Shown: positions 7,513 through 17,322 of the stretch, piece after piece
How the letters are laid out: each line of letters starts with the position of its first letter
Position numbering within the stretch: the first letter of the stretch is position 1
DNA from: Pseudoalteromonas sp. P1-25
GTDB taxonomy: Bacteria > Pseudomonadota > Gammaproteobacteria > Enterobacterales > Alteromonadaceae
Reading direction: 5' to 3'
Length of the DNA stretch: 44,150 nucleotides
NCBI RefSeq assembly: GCF_001401805.1
Contig: NZ_LKDW01000033.1
Coordinates: 1-44,150, forward strand
Program-made: the position numbers and the translations under genes
Notes under the pieces: model-generated
Told to the model about the DNA's origin: nothing
Database searches by the model: none
Seen by the model: only the letters and a program-made list of their open reading frames with translations

Positions 7513-8648
7513 AGTTTATTATCCAGCAATCCTTTATATATTTTGATGTGAGAATCCACTACAGCTTTAACATCAAACTCTTTTTCTGCAAATACTCTGG
7601 CTTTAATCCCCATTTCAATACGTTGTTCTGGGCTATTGATTAATTGAATAAATGCATTAGCAAGTGACTGCCCATCCATTGGGGGTACTGCGAGTCCTGT
7701 TTCGTTGTCTATAATTGCATCATTACAACCTGGGTTTGTAGTCGTTACTATAGCTCTACCACATGCTGCAGCTTCAATGAGTACTTTTGGTACTCCCTCA
7801 CCATAAAATGATGGAAGAGAAACAATATTTACATCAGAGAAAATATTTGGAATGTCGCTGCGGTGGCCTAAATAGTCAATTATTCCCTCATCTACCCATT
7901 TATCGATTTCAGATTGCTTTATTGTATTTGGGTTTTCTAGGTCCGGCGTTCCTATAAGCAAAAACTGTGTATTAGGAAACTGGGTTTTAACCGCTTTAGC
8001 AGCCTCTATATATTGATAAACACCTTTTTCTCGTAATAAACGACATGCCATTGCGATTTTAATGTGCGGGCGGTTTATTTCAGGGATGTGATTATAAACA
8101 GATAAGTCAGCCCCAGAGCCTTTAATAAGCACTTTATCGCAAGCCTTAAGATTAGCGACTTCTGTTAGTATTTTTTCATCCGATCTATTTTGAAAGATAA
8201 CGGTTTTATTTTTGTGCGCTAACGCAACTTTATATACCATGGATGCTATAAATTTAGTTAGCTTTGCTCTAAATGTACTTGCAGTAAATACATAGCCCAA
8301 GCCTGATATAGCAGCTACAAATGGTATTTTTTGTTTAATTGTTTTTAGTACTAACCCAGCGTATAAAACAGGCTTTATAGTTACTGCATGGATAACAGAT
8401 GGCTGCTCTTGCTTTATTAAATTACGTATAGCTTTGAGTGTTTTAAATTCATTGCTTATACTGCCACCACTGCGGGTGAACGGTAGTTCAACAACGTTAA
8501 AGCCCATCTCTTTTAGCGCTTGCTTATGCTCGGTAAAATGACAAGCTATAGTGACTGAATATCCTTGCTTAAGCGCTTCTTGCGCTATAGGTAAGCGGTG
8601 TGAAATAAAGAACCAGTCCACATTAACTAAAAATAAAAGTTTAGGCAT
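7509..8648 (-). CDS. GT4-family glycosyltransferase
   Basis: Retaining GT-B glycosyltransferase of 379 residues, probably adding a sugar to the lipid-linked intermediate on the cytoplasmic face. The N-terminal half starts MPKLLFLVNVDWFFISHRL; the C-terminal half has LLREKGVYQYIEAA and the EX7E motif in FYGEGVPKVLIEAAACG. The chosen ATG at 8648 has GGGATAGAG upstream; an upstream in-frame start would add 36 residues without family similarity. Its position next to the initiating transferase and its PglA/WbpL-neighbour style suggest it adds the second sugar, which is an inference from order only. A 95-bp gap separates it from the preceding gene. Confidence 0.88.
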   Translation of the reverse strand: MPKLLFLVNVDWFFISHRLPIAQEALKQGYSVTIACHFTEHKQALKEMGFNVVELPFTRSGGSISNEFKTLKAIRNLIKQEQPSVIHAVTIKPVLYAGLVLKTIKQKIPFVAAISGLGYVFTASTFRAKLTKFIASMVYKVALAHKNKTVIFQNRSDEKILTEVANLKACDKVLIKGSGADLSVYNHIPEINRPHIKIAMACRLLREKGVYQYIEAAKAVKTQFPNTQFLLIGTPDLENPNTIKQSEIDKWVDEGIIDYLGHRSDIPNIFSDVNIVSLPSFYGEGVPKVLIEAAACGRAIVTTTNPGCNDAIIDNETGLAVPPMDGQSLANAFIQLINSPEQRIEMGIKARVFAEKEFDVKAVVDSHIKIYKGLLDNKL

Positions 8649-8743
8649 TAGCTCTATCCCTAAGTTGATAATTTGAAAAAGTTTTAATATTTTCTTACTC
8701 GTTTGAATTATATAAATACAGGTGCAGGTAATGAATAAATCAA

Positions 8744-9871
8744 CTATTTTGACCAAGCTGCGTGGTAGTTATTAATCATTGAGTTAATACTGAAATTATC
8801 TTCAACCCTTTTTCTACATTCCTTTGAACGATTTAACCATTTTTCATTTTGTAATTCTTTTTCTTTAATAGCGCTAATAATAGCGTCAGCTAATTCATTA
8901 TAATTTCTAGGGCTTACAACCCAACCCGTCGACTTTACAATAAGCCCTGCATCTCCAACGTTTGTTGTTACACATGGTGTTCCGCAAGCCATAGCCTCAG
9001 CTAAAACATTTGGAAACCCCTCACCAAAAGAGGAAGCTAAAACATTTATATCGAGAGCATTCATTATGTGAGGTATATCGGTTCTTTGACCTAAAAAAAT
9101 AACTTCTTCTGTTAATTTTAAGTTATCAACCTGCTCAAATAAAATCTGATTATTTCTCTCTATTTCTCGCCCTATTAAAACGCATTTAAATTTATAACCA
9201 GCTTTTTTTACTAAGCTAAGCGCTTGTAATAAATTGTGATGATCTTTTTGTGGGTTATACCTGCCAATCATACCTAAAAGCAATTTAGATTGCTCAAGGC
9301 CAATACTATTACGGAATATACTTGCCCCAGCGTTATTGACTGTAAATAAATCTAAATCGTAGCCATTGCCAATGACTATCGACTTTGAACTATCGTAACC
9401 TAACTCCTCGTGGGTAGCTTTAGCCTGTTCCGCACAATAAATAATTTTTTTAGGGACCCATTTAGAAAGTATTGAGCAGGCTTTAGCGACCAGTACGAGC
9501 GCTTTTTTAGAGTGTTCTACTTCTATTGTTGAATGTCGCACATTCCAGTAAATTGATTTTGCTCGAGCTAACTTAGCAACTATCCCACCAATTAAATCGG
9601 CGTGATACATCCATGTCTGTATTACGTCTGCATTTTGCTGTTTAATTAATTTATACAAGTTAAATAAGCCATTAATAGAAACTCTTCCTGATGGCATATT
9701 GAGACAGTAAACACTAATCCCCTCAGCCTCCAATAAGTCAGCGTATTTACCCCTACCAATTAACGAAACCACAACATGTGTATTGTGCTTATCTCCTTTA
9801 CAGAGCCTGTACAAAACGCCTTCTGCTCCACCATTTTCTAAACCTGTAGAAATATGAATAATTTTTTTCAT
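8744..9871 (-). CDS. GT4-family glycosyltransferase
   Basis: GT-B fold glycosyltransferase of 375 residues. The N-terminus MKKIIHISTGLENGGAEGVL holds the glycine-rich acceptor loop; the donor side shows GMIGRYNPQKDHHNLL and the EX7E motif in FGEGFPNVLAEAMACG. The start chosen is ATG 9871, preceded by AGGG at 5-nt spacing and overlapping the polymerase stop (TAATG); the more upstream start would add nine unrelated residues. It belongs to the same transcription unit as the neighbouring GTs. Donor and acceptor are unknown. Confidence 0.88.
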   Translation of the reverse strand: MKKIIHISTGLENGGAEGVLYRLCKGDKHNTHVVVSLIGRGKYADLLEAEGISVYCLNMPSGRVSINGLFNLYKLIKQQNADVIQTWMYHADLIGGIVAKLARAKSIYWNVRHSTIEVEHSKKALVLVAKACSILSKWVPKKIIYCAEQAKATHEELGYDSSKSIVIGNGYDLDLFTVNNAGASIFRNSIGLEQSKLLLGMIGRYNPQKDHHNLLQALSLVKKAGYKFKCVLIGREIERNNQILFEQVDNLKLTEEVIFLGQRTDIPHIMNALDINVLASSFGEGFPNVLAEAMACGTPCVTTNVGDAGLIVKSTGWVVSPRNYNELADAIISAIKEKELQNEKWLNRSKECRKRVEDNFSINSMINNYHAAWSK

Positions 9872-10869
9872 TACAACCCTGTACCCCAGCCTAACCAAGG
9901 TTCTTTAAATCTGAGAATCCACGTTATTAACGTAAACGATATTATTAATCCAAAAAAGCAAAGCCTTCGCCACGAAGTTAAGCCTAAACTTGCTAATAGT
10001 ACTATTACGACTGAGCTTTCGAAGATTCTCCCTGTCACCTCTATCAAAAAGTAGGTGGATAAATAAAAAGCTATTACACTCATAGCAAAAGCATTCTTTT
10101 TAGCGAATGTTCGCCCTTGCAAATAATACAAAGTAAAAACACATAACCATAAAACAAAACCCAAACCGCTGACCGAGCTGGCACTAAATTCATACACGCT
10201 TGCTTGCCTCGCCCCAACTGCACCAGCTAAAAAGCCCAGGCCCACCCCTATCGTTAAGCCGAATAAGATAATTGCTATTGTTCTTATGTCACTTGATAAC
10301 TTTACATCTCTAAGAATGTGAGTAAAAACATATAAAAATAATATAAAAAAGAAACTAGCATGTATTAATGGAGTTAAAGCAAAAAAGAACCATCGCCACG
10401 AGCGCGATTGACAAAACCACCCCAGCAGAAATAGGCTGATAGCAAACCCTTGCCTAATATGCACAACATATTTAGTTATCACTTGCGGAAAAAGTAAAAT
10501 AAAAACGAGAAAAAAGATGTACCTTGGATTTATCTTAAGTATTACGAACGCAGAGCTAAAAGCTGAAAAAAAGATTATTGTCGCTACAACTTGTTCTGGA
10601 GTTAAGAAGCGGCTAAATATGAAGTTTAACCCCAGCCACACAGGTTCGTTAAAAAAGCTAGAAATTACGCCGCTAGACCAGTACCTAACAAATATGATTT
10701 CTGGATTGCTTGCATATTCGATGTAATTTAGCCTGTCTTTTATAGTCACATCCATTGGTATGTAATTAGACAGCACTAATGCGTATAAAAATGCGAAAGT
10801 TAGTACCACTAAACTATAAATTAGCTTGGTGTTTCTATATTTTATTAGCTGTTTATCAATTGAAGTCAT
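9871..10869 (-). CDS. wzy: EpsG-family O-antigen/polysaccharide polymerase (Wzy)
   Basis: Predicted periplasmic-face polymerase joining lipid-linked repeat units. The 332-residue protein is almost wholly hydrophobic with about nine or ten membrane segments and a short polar N-terminus. The pattern of a YIEYA...EPVWLGLNFIFSR loop followed by IRQGFAISLFLLGW and LTPLIHASFFF is typical of the EpsG family of Wzy-like polymerases. It is the only polymerase candidate in the cluster and lies among the GT genes. Sequence conservation in Wzy proteins is poor, so the call rests on topology, these segments and context. Confidence 0.85.
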   Translation of the reverse strand: MTSIDKQLIKYRNTKLIYSLVVLTFAFLYALVLSNYIPMDVTIKDRLNYIEYASNPEIIFVRYWSSGVISSFFNEPVWLGLNFIFSRFLTPEQVVATIIFFSAFSSAFVILKINPRYIFFLVFILLFPQVITKYVVHIRQGFAISLFLLGWFCQSRSWRWFFFALTPLIHASFFFILFLYVFTHILRDVKLSSDIRTIAIILFGLTIGVGLGFLAGAVGARQASVYEFSASSVSGLGFVLWLCVFTLYYLQGRTFAKKNAFAMSVIAFYLSTYFLIEVTGRIFESSVVIVLLASLGLTSWRRLCFFGLIISFTLITWILRFKEPWLGWGTGL

Positions 10870-10882
10870 TCTACTAACCTAG

Positions 10883-11983
10883 TTAGATATTCTTTAAGAG
10901 TTTTGAATATTTTTTCATAACTTCTGACACTTTATTTTTTTTAGCCGTTTCCATTACCGCTTTAGAATCAAATTGAGTATTTAAACTTTTGTCTAAATAG
11001 GATACGAGGCTATCAATACTTTGATACTCTACAAGGTAGCCATTAATTCCTTGGTCTATAATTTCACGTGGACCACTAGGGCAATCGAAAGAAACGACAG
11101 GTGTACCTAAGGTAATAGATTCTACAAGTACATTAGGAAAACCTTCGTAAATTGAAGTTAGCAAGGTGACTTTAGCATTTAAATAATAGTCGAGCATGTG
11201 AGACTGAAAGCCTTCAAAGTCTATATTCCCACTGATCTTAAGCTGTTTCGCTAAACTTTTAAGCTCATTTTCGAGACTGCCTTGCCCTACTATTTTTAGC
11301 CGTAAATTTGGATAGCTTTTGTTTAATTGTGCAAACGCCTCTAATGCAAAATGGAAGGCCTTTTGTTTTTCCAAGCGCCCTACACACAAAATATAGTCCT
11401 GCTTGTTATTGTTTTCTTTATTGTGGTTTTCAGCATACTCTTCAACATGCTTAGCTACGGGATTTAATATTACACTGGTTTTGCCCTTTAATTCAGGAAA
11501 CGTGGTTAATAAATCCTCTTGCATTGCTTCACACTGATTTATTACGTGATCTGCTTTGCAGAAATAATGTTGAATTAATGGATTAGCGATATATTTACGC
11601 CATAGCCCTTTACCTTGACCACTAGATTGAGAAAAAGTATTAATATTACGCGCGATGACTTTTATATTAAGTCTTAAAATACTTTTTAATAGTATAAGTA
11701 ATACCGCTAGTTCATATTTAAATACTACTAATTTTTCTATTTTTGTTTTACGAATATACTTTAATAGCGGAATAATTGCATACCTTGCATTGGCTGCATT
11801 TAACGATATTAAATTTACGTTTTCGTTAACACGCTCTAGGTACGCTGCATTCTTTAAATGTAATACAATTAGGTCAACATCCCAGCCGCTTTGTGCTAAT
11901 CCGTTTGCGACATTAACGCAAACACCTTCGGCTCCGCCTCCAGCTAAAGAGCTGACAAAAAGTGTTATTTTATTATCTTTCAT
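10883..11983 (-). CDS. GT4-family glycosyltransferase
   Basis: Retaining GT-B glycosyltransferase of 366 residues. The N-terminus (ITLFVSSLAGGGAEGVCVNVA) has the GGAE acceptor loop; the C-terminal half has CVGRLEKQKAFHFALEAF and the EX7E motif in YEGFPNVLVESITLG with the downstream CPSGPREII typical of this subfamily. The start overlaps the stop of the asparagine-synthase-like gene by 11 bp. It probably adds one residue of the repeat unit; the sugar is unknown. Confidence 0.9.
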   Translation of the reverse strand: MKDNKITLFVSSLAGGGAEGVCVNVANGLAQSGWDVDLIVLHLKNAAYLERVNENVNLISLNAANARYAIIPLLKYIRKTKIEKLVVFKYELAVLLILLKSILRLNIKVIARNINTFSQSSGQGKGLWRKYIANPLIQHYFCKADHVINQCEAMQEDLLTTFPELKGKTSVILNPVAKHVEEYAENHNKENNNKQDYILCVGRLEKQKAFHFALEAFAQLNKSYPNLRLKIVGQGSLENELKSLAKQLKISGNIDFEGFQSHMLDYYLNAKVTLLTSIYEGFPNVLVESITLGTPVVSFDCPSGPREIIDQGINGYLVEYQSIDSLVSYLDKSLNTQFDSKAVMETAKKNKVSEVMKKYSKLLKNI

Positions 11984-13475
11984 TTAAATATCTGCATTTG
12001 TTTTTCCACATAGATAATAAGTAGAGTCGGTAAATTAATCTGCATGAAAGTTGCGAGTACTTTGTGTTTTTATCCATAGATTTTTTTAGTCTGAGAATAA
12101 TGCGGTCGACTTCACTATGATTCCATAAAGAACATTTACTTATTTCAGTCGTAATAATATCCCAATTATTATTCACTATAGCTTTAGTGTCATAAGACCA
12201 GCCCATCTTACCTATTTCATCAGAGTCGATATTGATTTTCTCTTTTAATAAATCTCTTAAAATAAGCTTATTTTTAAAAGTATGACGATCAAATAAGTAC
12301 TCTTCTGGCATGGCTGCAAAATATTCTGCAACCCGCTTAGTTGCAAAAGGGAGTACTATTTGTGCACCTAAGTAATCTGTAAAGTTAAATAATTTACGAA
12401 TCATTTTTTCGCTAATTACTCGTGTAGAGTAAATATCAGATTTAAAATAAAATAAATCCCAACTCTTTCTCACATTTGACTCTTTCCTCCAGTACGCATA
12501 AGTCGATACTGTTTTTGGAAATACTTTTCGGCTATCTTTTAATGAAAATCCAGATTGGCCAAACCATTCAGCTGGTGTTCTAAGTAATGAACTATATTTA
12601 TTTTCTGAATCTATAAACTTTCTAAAAAAAGAAAGCTTTGAGGTGTAATTACTGACTTTTGTTTTTAAGTTATCTTTAGCCGAAGGTGGGCTGATCATAT
12701 GGCTGTCGTTGCCATCACCGAAAATTATATTGGCATTAAATAGTTCCGGTAGTTGCTTTGCATATAAAGGATACGCTAGACATAAGTTATCTACGCAAGG
12801 GAACGGTGCTTTTGTAAAATACTCTTCAATGTATTTTAAGTGCTCATTATTTAGCTCATCAACTTCGTTTAATACTTGATGTGAAAAACCCAATTTTTTA
12901 GCAATACTTTTACTAATTTGGCTTTCATCTAAATTACCCTTTGAGCAATGCGTAACCAATGTAACTTGATCTTGTAGGCCCGCTTCAGCAAGCGCAATAG
13001 CAATACTATTACTGTCCTTGCCTGCACTATGAAAGAGAAACGTTTTTTTGTTTTTATTTAATTTGCTTACTGTTTCTTCTGCTAAGAGTTTTACAATATC
13101 ATCAAGATTAGGTTTTTTATAAGTATCAAAGTCAGCTCTTTTATTGGCCATAAAAGGAAATTCATGGCTGAAATCTATAACAATTTCATTATCTACAGTT
13201 TTTACCTCGGCTGTATCACCTATCCCTACAATAAAAACACCTTGGTAAGCTGTCATAGGTGGTGGAATGACACTACTTTGTAGCAAAAAAGAAATACCTT
13301 CATCTGATACTTTTAGAGGCTTTGTAACTCTTACATCATCAAACAATTCTGTTACAGAGTTAGAGTAAAGCAGGGTCTTTTTATCTTCAGATAAATATAT
13401 GTATAGTGGTAACTCACCAGCTAAATCAGACGAAAGCTTTAAACATGGGTTACCTAGGCTGTATTTAGCAATCAT
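11973..13475 (-). CDS. Asparagine-synthase-like amidotransferase with degenerate glutaminase half
   Basis: 500 residues. The C-terminal half is an Asn-synthase PP-loop ATPase domain with the adenylate-binding motif HSAGKDSN at 149-156 (SGGxDS type). The N-terminal 95 residues keep the end of a class II glutaminase fold (SDLAGELPLYIY, then PPPMTAYQGV, like the VPPP..I..GV segment of AsnB), but the first part of the domain, with the catalytic N-terminal Cys, is absent. Related proteins (WbpS type) amidate uronic acids in O-antigens; others join amines to carboxylates. No uronate-forming dehydrogenase is seen here. The likely role is ATP-dependent amide formation on the polysaccharide or a precursor, using ammonia or a sugar amine. 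A shared regulatory or pseudoenzyme role is possible. Confidence 0.8.
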   Translation of the reverse strand: MIAKYSLGNPCLKLSSDLAGELPLYIYLSEDKKTLLYSNSVTELFDDVRVTKPLKVSDEGISFLLQSSVIPPPMTAYQGVFIVGIGDTAEVKTVDNEIVIDFSHEFPFMANKRADFDTYKKPNLDDIVKLLAEETVSKLNKNKKTFLFHSAGKDSNSIAIALAEAGLQDQVTLVTHCSKGNLDESQISKSIAKKLGFSHQVLNEVDELNNEHLKYIEEYFTKAPFPCVDNLCLAYPLYAKQLPELFNANIIFGDGNDSHMISPPSAKDNLKTKVSNYTSKLSFFRKFIDSENKYSSLLRTPAEWFGQSGFSLKDSRKVFPKTVSTYAYWRKESNVRKSWDLFYFKSDIYSTRVISEKMIRKLFNFTDYLGAQIVLPFATKRVAEYFAAMPEEYLFDRHTFKNKLILRDLLKEKINIDSDEIGKMGWSYDTKAIVNNNWDIITTEISKCSLWNHSEVDRIILRLKKSMDKNTKYSQLSCRLIYRLYLLSMWKNKCRYLNER

Positions 13476-13507
13476 TATATGACCCTTTCAAGATCTCTAA
13501 ATTAAAA

Positions 13508-14779
13508 TCACTTTTCATTTAATGCTCTAAAATCTTCAAATTGCGTCCTTCTTGGATGCTTTTTGTTATATTTCATATTAAACCTGTCAGCTGTTCTTGA
13601 GAGTAAATATATAAAGCGATTGTACTTAAAATTGCGTGTAGGCATTTCGATACTTTTTAAACTATCTAGTGACTGTTGACATGATTCATTTGTAAACTGC
13701 TCAATGCAATTTACATGTTTAGTTTTTAAATCTAGCCTTAACTTTGTAGGCATATCGATATAGTCGGCAATCATTTTTTCGACAGAGAATAGAGGTAAAT
13801 CTAGGCCCTTGCGTGTATATTGATGCATGTAAACATCACAAAAGTAGCCATAAGTTTTGGGTTCAACAAAATTTTGGACACCTACAATAGAGGGGATACC
13901 GAGAGCAGCTGCTTGCACTATCGCTGTACCATCCCCAATAAACATATCGCTATTACTAACCACCTCATCAAACTTTGAATAATCCAATGTTCCTTTTAAT
14001 TTTATAGAGTTAGAAACTTCAAATTTCAGTATTTTTTCTTTTAATTCATCGTATAGCGGGCCATTTCCATAAATATCAAACTCAATATTGTAGCCTTTAT
14101 TAACTAAATTTTTTATAACTTGAATCATGTAAAAGTTATAGGTTTTAAACTCCACCAATCTACCAATAGCAACCAATTTTAATGGTTTACTTATATCACT
14201 AGATAAATGAACATCTTTTTTATCAACCACTCCTAGACTAAATGTATTCGACCTTTTAAATGACTTATTTCTAGTTTTTGCATACAAATCTCTACTCCCA
14301 GGGGAGAAAAACAGCAGAGATTGTTCCGGTAGATAATCGAAAATAAATTTTCGATTTATACGTTCATGCAGCGCCACTTTATTACCGCCCCATAAATACT
14401 TAATGTAATGGTAAAAGCCCACTGTGATAGGTATTTTTTTATCCATTAACCGGGCAAGCCTTTCGCCAAAGAGTAGCTGCATAGCATCGAAACCGTGAAT
14501 TTGATCAACGCCTTCCATTATGACTTTTAATTTATTTTTATTTAATGGCGCGATAATTGATAGACGTGAACTTAAAGTCGGCTGGAATACAAAAATATCT
14601 TTCGCAAAATATACACTTGCGTATAACTTAGCTTCAGAAAGTAATTCATGATTACTTTGTTTAGGCTCCGATAAAAGTAAGATTGAGGTTTTTAGCCCTA
14701 GACGGGCTCTTTCTTTTGCCATACGCACAAAAAAAGTTTCGATTCCGCCAACCGACAATGAACTATAAATAAATAACAT
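13508..14779 (-). CDS. Atypical GT4-like glycosyltransferase lacking EX7E
   Basis: 423 residues with a GT-B layout: the N-terminus (FIYSSLSVGGIETFFVRMA) has the GGIE acceptor loop, and the donor domain has LVAIGRLVEFKTYNF and DIYGNGPLYDELKEKI. Where GT4 enzymes carry EX7E, this one reads MFIGDGTAIVQAAALGIPS: both glutamates are replaced, the second by Gln. A polar tail of about 60 residues follows. Its ATG follows directly on the stop of the flippase gene (TAAATG). It may be an active divergent GT or a non-catalytic partner. It is less conserved-looking than the other three GTs here. Confidence 0.75.
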   Translation of the reverse strand: MLFIYSSLSVGGIETFFVRMAKERARLGLKTSILLLSEPKQSNHELLSEAKLYASVYFAKDIFVFQPTLSSRLSIIAPLNKNKLKVIMEGVDQIHGFDAMQLLFGERLARLMDKKIPITVGFYHYIKYLWGGNKVALHERINRKFIFDYLPEQSLLFFSPGSRDLYAKTRNKSFKRSNTFSLGVVDKKDVHLSSDISKPLKLVAIGRLVEFKTYNFYMIQVIKNLVNKGYNIEFDIYGNGPLYDELKEKILKFEVSNSIKLKGTLDYSKFDEVVSNSDMFIGDGTAIVQAAALGIPSIVGVQNFVEPKTYGYFCDVYMHQYTRKGLDLPLFSVEKMIADYIDMPTKLRLDLKTKHVNCIEQFTNESCQQSLDSLKSIEMPTRNFKYNRFIYLLSRTADRFNMKYNKKHPRRTQFEDFRALNEK

Positions 14780-16195
14780 TTAATCTCTTCTTTTTAGATA
14801 TTGCTTAATTGTTTGTAAGCTTGTTTCAATTCTTTGATAAAAAGTAACGCTTACAACAACAAATAAGCCGCCCCAAACAATGTTAAAATATGGCAAATTA
14901 CCTTGGGTTAACAAACATATACAGGTTGCTACCGTGTACATGGTTAGTGCTATATAAATCTTCAAGCGTGGAAGTGATTGCCATGTTATCGCACTTGCTT
15001 CTGTTCTAATCAGGAAAAAAATAAAGAAAGAAATAACAGTTGCTAATGCAGCACCAGCAGCGCCATATATAGGAATTAAAAAATAGTTTAAAATTGCATT
15101 CGATAAAAATGCTATTAAAGATGCTAGCATTGCATATGAAGACTTACGCTTAATGCCAATACCGACCCCGGTAGTTTGTGACAACATATAGAATAAAGGC
15201 ATAGATACACACGCTACTATTAAATATTCAATTGCCTTGTATTCACTAGGTAGAAAATAGGGAACAATAAAAGAGAGTATGCCTACAAGTGACCAAATTA
15301 AGCACACTAATAATAATATACTTTCTGTTACTGCTTGAATCTTACTATTGCTAACCCCTTGTTTAACCCATTTATATAAAGTCGGGTGCCATAGATTAGA
15401 AAAAACGGTTGAGATTACTGACACCGCTCCCGCTAAAGAAGCAGCTAGCGCATATACACCAAGTTCTTCGAAACCAACCATTCCCCTTAAAAAGAAGCGG
15501 TCCATTGTTGTTAACCCCCAGTAAGCCAGTCCCCCTGCAACTAAAGGAAGGCTGAATAACAACGTTTTCTTTAATAAAATGAGATCTGTATGACTTTTTA
15601 ATGCACTGAACCAAGTTTTCTTTGTTATGAATAAAAAAATTAACAATGAAAATAATATGGCGTAGGTATTCATTTGCATTAAAGTAGTAAAGTTAGCTGA
15701 TAGACTAAAGCTCATAATTAAGGCTATAAAAAATACGAAAAAGAGTTTAGGTGCGATTTTTGTTGCTGAAAACGCCAAGCCCCTTTCTTCCATTCTCAAT
15801 AAGTGTGACAAGAAGTTAATCAAGAAGCTTGCAAAAACACCTATTATTAATAAACCAGTTAGTAACTTAGATTCAATTCCGAATAAAAGTGCTGATAATG
15901 AGAATGGTGCAACTAAAAAAACTATAGCTGTGAGCGATAATAGCACTAAACCAGGAAGCACGCTTACTCTGAACAAGGCTGCTTTATCTTCCTCTTCATG
16001 GTACTCTCTAACATAAGCTTGGTGCATTGCTAAGCTAAAAAAGGATACGGATAGGCTTAACACAACTTGCATCATTGTTAATTTCCCGACATCTTCTACA
16101 GAAAAAAACCACGCTACAAATGGAAGTGTAATCAGACCTAAACCTGCAGCTGCTATAGGGCCAATAGCAAAATGCAAGACTTTCTTTAAGTTCAA
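14780..16195 (-). CDS. wzx: Wzx-type lipid-linked oligosaccharide flippase (MOP superfamily)
   Basis: Predicted to flip undecaprenyl-PP-linked repeat units across the inner membrane. 471 residues with about 12 to 14 membrane segments spread over the whole length and charged short loops, as in polysaccharide-specific MOP transporters. The N-terminus (KKVLHFAIGPIAAAGLGLITLPFVAWFF) matches the family's opening helix. The start is TTG at 16195, overlapping the wecE stop (TTGA) and preceded by GGAG at 8-nt spacing; no better in-frame start exists nearby. It is the only flippase in the cluster. Confidence 0.9.
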   Translation of the reverse strand: MNLKKVLHFAIGPIAAAGLGLITLPFVAWFFSVEDVGKLTMMQVVLSLSVSFFSLAMHQAYVREYHEEEDKAALFRVSVLPGLVLLSLTAIVFLVAPFSLSALLFGIESKLLTGLLIIGVFASFLINFLSHLLRMEERGLAFSATKIAPKLFFVFFIALIMSFSLSANFTTLMQMNTYAILFSLLIFLFITKKTWFSALKSHTDLILLKKTLLFSLPLVAGGLAYWGLTTMDRFFLRGMVGFEELGVYALAASLAGAVSVISTVFSNLWHPTLYKWVKQGVSNSKIQAVTESILLLVCLIWSLVGILSFIVPYFLPSEYKAIEYLIVACVSMPLFYMLSQTTGVGIGIKRKSSYAMLASLIAFLSNAILNYFLIPIYGAAGAALATVISFFIFFLIRTEASAITWQSLPRLKIYIALTMYTVATCICLLTQGNLPYFNIVWGGLFVVVSVTFYQRIETSLQTIKQYLKRRD

Positions 16196-17322
16196 GCAAA
16201 AAACTCCGATACAGCACTAATAACTTGAGCCTGTTCATATGGCGAAATACCATAAAAAATAGGTAAACGAACTAATCTTTCACTCTCTTTTGTGGTGAAT
16301 ACATCACTGCCACTAAATACACTCGCTTGATTTCCCGCCGGCGAGCTATGCAATGGTACATAATGAAAAGCTGAAGAGATGTTACGAGTTTTCAAAAAAT
16401 CAATAAATTGGTTTCGTATATTAATATTTGCAAGCTTAAGGTAGAACATATGTGCGTTGTGCTCACATTCAGCAGGTATATGAGGTAATTCGACATTATG
16501 TTCACTTTTTAGGTCTTTAAATGCTTCATAATATACTTGCCATGACTTCAAACGTGCATGGTTTATTTCATCTGCTCTTTCTAATTGCCCCCATAAGTAT
16601 GCTGCTTGCAAATCGCTAGGTAAGAAGCTACTGCCTATATCGACCCAAGTATACTTATCTACTGCTCCACGAATAAATTTACTTCTATTCGTTCCTTTTT
16701 CCCTTATTATTTCTGCTCTTTCAGCGAATTTGGAGTTATTGATAATTAATAATCCTCCTTCACCGCCACTTGTATAGTTTTTAGTATCATGGAAACTAAA
16801 TGCTCCAATATCACCTAAAGTCCCAAGCGGCTTACCTTTATAATAAGATCTTACTCCTTGTGCGGCGTCTTCTATTACATAGAGCCCATGCTGTTTTGCC
16901 AAGGCTAAAATTGTATCCATTTCACACGCTACACCAGCGTAATGAACAGGTACTATTGCTTTAGTTTTACTTGTTATAGCTGCTTCTATCAAAGACTCAT
17001 CAATGTTCATAGTATCAGGCCTAATATCGACAAAAACGATCTTAGCGCCCCGTAACAAAAAAGCATTTGCAGTGCTAACAAATGTATAACTTGGCATTAT
17101 AATTTCGTCACCAGGCTGAGTATCAATTAAAATAGCAGCCATCTCTAAAGCGTGCGTGCATGAAGGAGTCAACAGTGCTTTACTGCATTCTAAATCATCA
17201 ACAAACCAAGCGTGGCAAAGTTTTGTAAATTTACCATCGCCAGATAGCTTACCTGCTTTCATAGCATCTAGTACGTACTGTTCTTCATTGCCAGTATAGG
17301 GAGTCTTGTTAAACTCAATCAT
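16192..17322 (-). CDS. wecE: dTDP-4-amino-4,6-dideoxygalactose transaminase (WecE/RffA)
   Basis: PLP-dependent sugar aminotransferase (DegT/DnrJ/EryC1/StrS family) that aminates dTDP-4-keto-6-deoxyglucose with glutamate to give dTDP-Fuc4N. The 376-residue length equals E. coli WecE, and long stretches look near-identical to it ([63 protein letters not shown]). The PLP-binding lysine is K181 in [13 protein letters not shown]. In this cluster RmlA and RmlB make its substrate. The ATG at 17322 has AAGG 7 nt upstream; it overlaps the acetyltransferase stop by 4 bp. No wecD-like GNAT lies nearby; the adjacent hexapeptide enzyme or ATP-grasp ligase may modify the new amine. Confidence 0.95.
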   Translation of the reverse strand: MIEFNKTPYTGNEEQYVLDAMKAGKLSGDGKFTKLCHAWFVDDLECSKALLTPSCTHALEMAAILIDTQPGDEIIMPSYTFVSTANAFLLRGAKIVFVDIRPDTMNIDESLIEAAITSKTKAIVPVHYAGVACEMDTILALAKQHGLYVIEDAAQGVRSYYKGKPLGTLGDIGAFSFHDTKNYTSGGEGGLLIINNSKFAERAEIIREKGTNRSKFIRGAVDKYTWVDIGSSFLPSDLQAAYLWGQLERADEINHARLKSWQVYYEAFKDLKSEHNVELPHIPAECEHNAHMFYLKLANINIRNQFIDFLKTRNISSAFHYVPLHSSPAGNQASVFSGSDVFTTKESERLVRLPIFYGISPYEQAQVISAVSEFFA

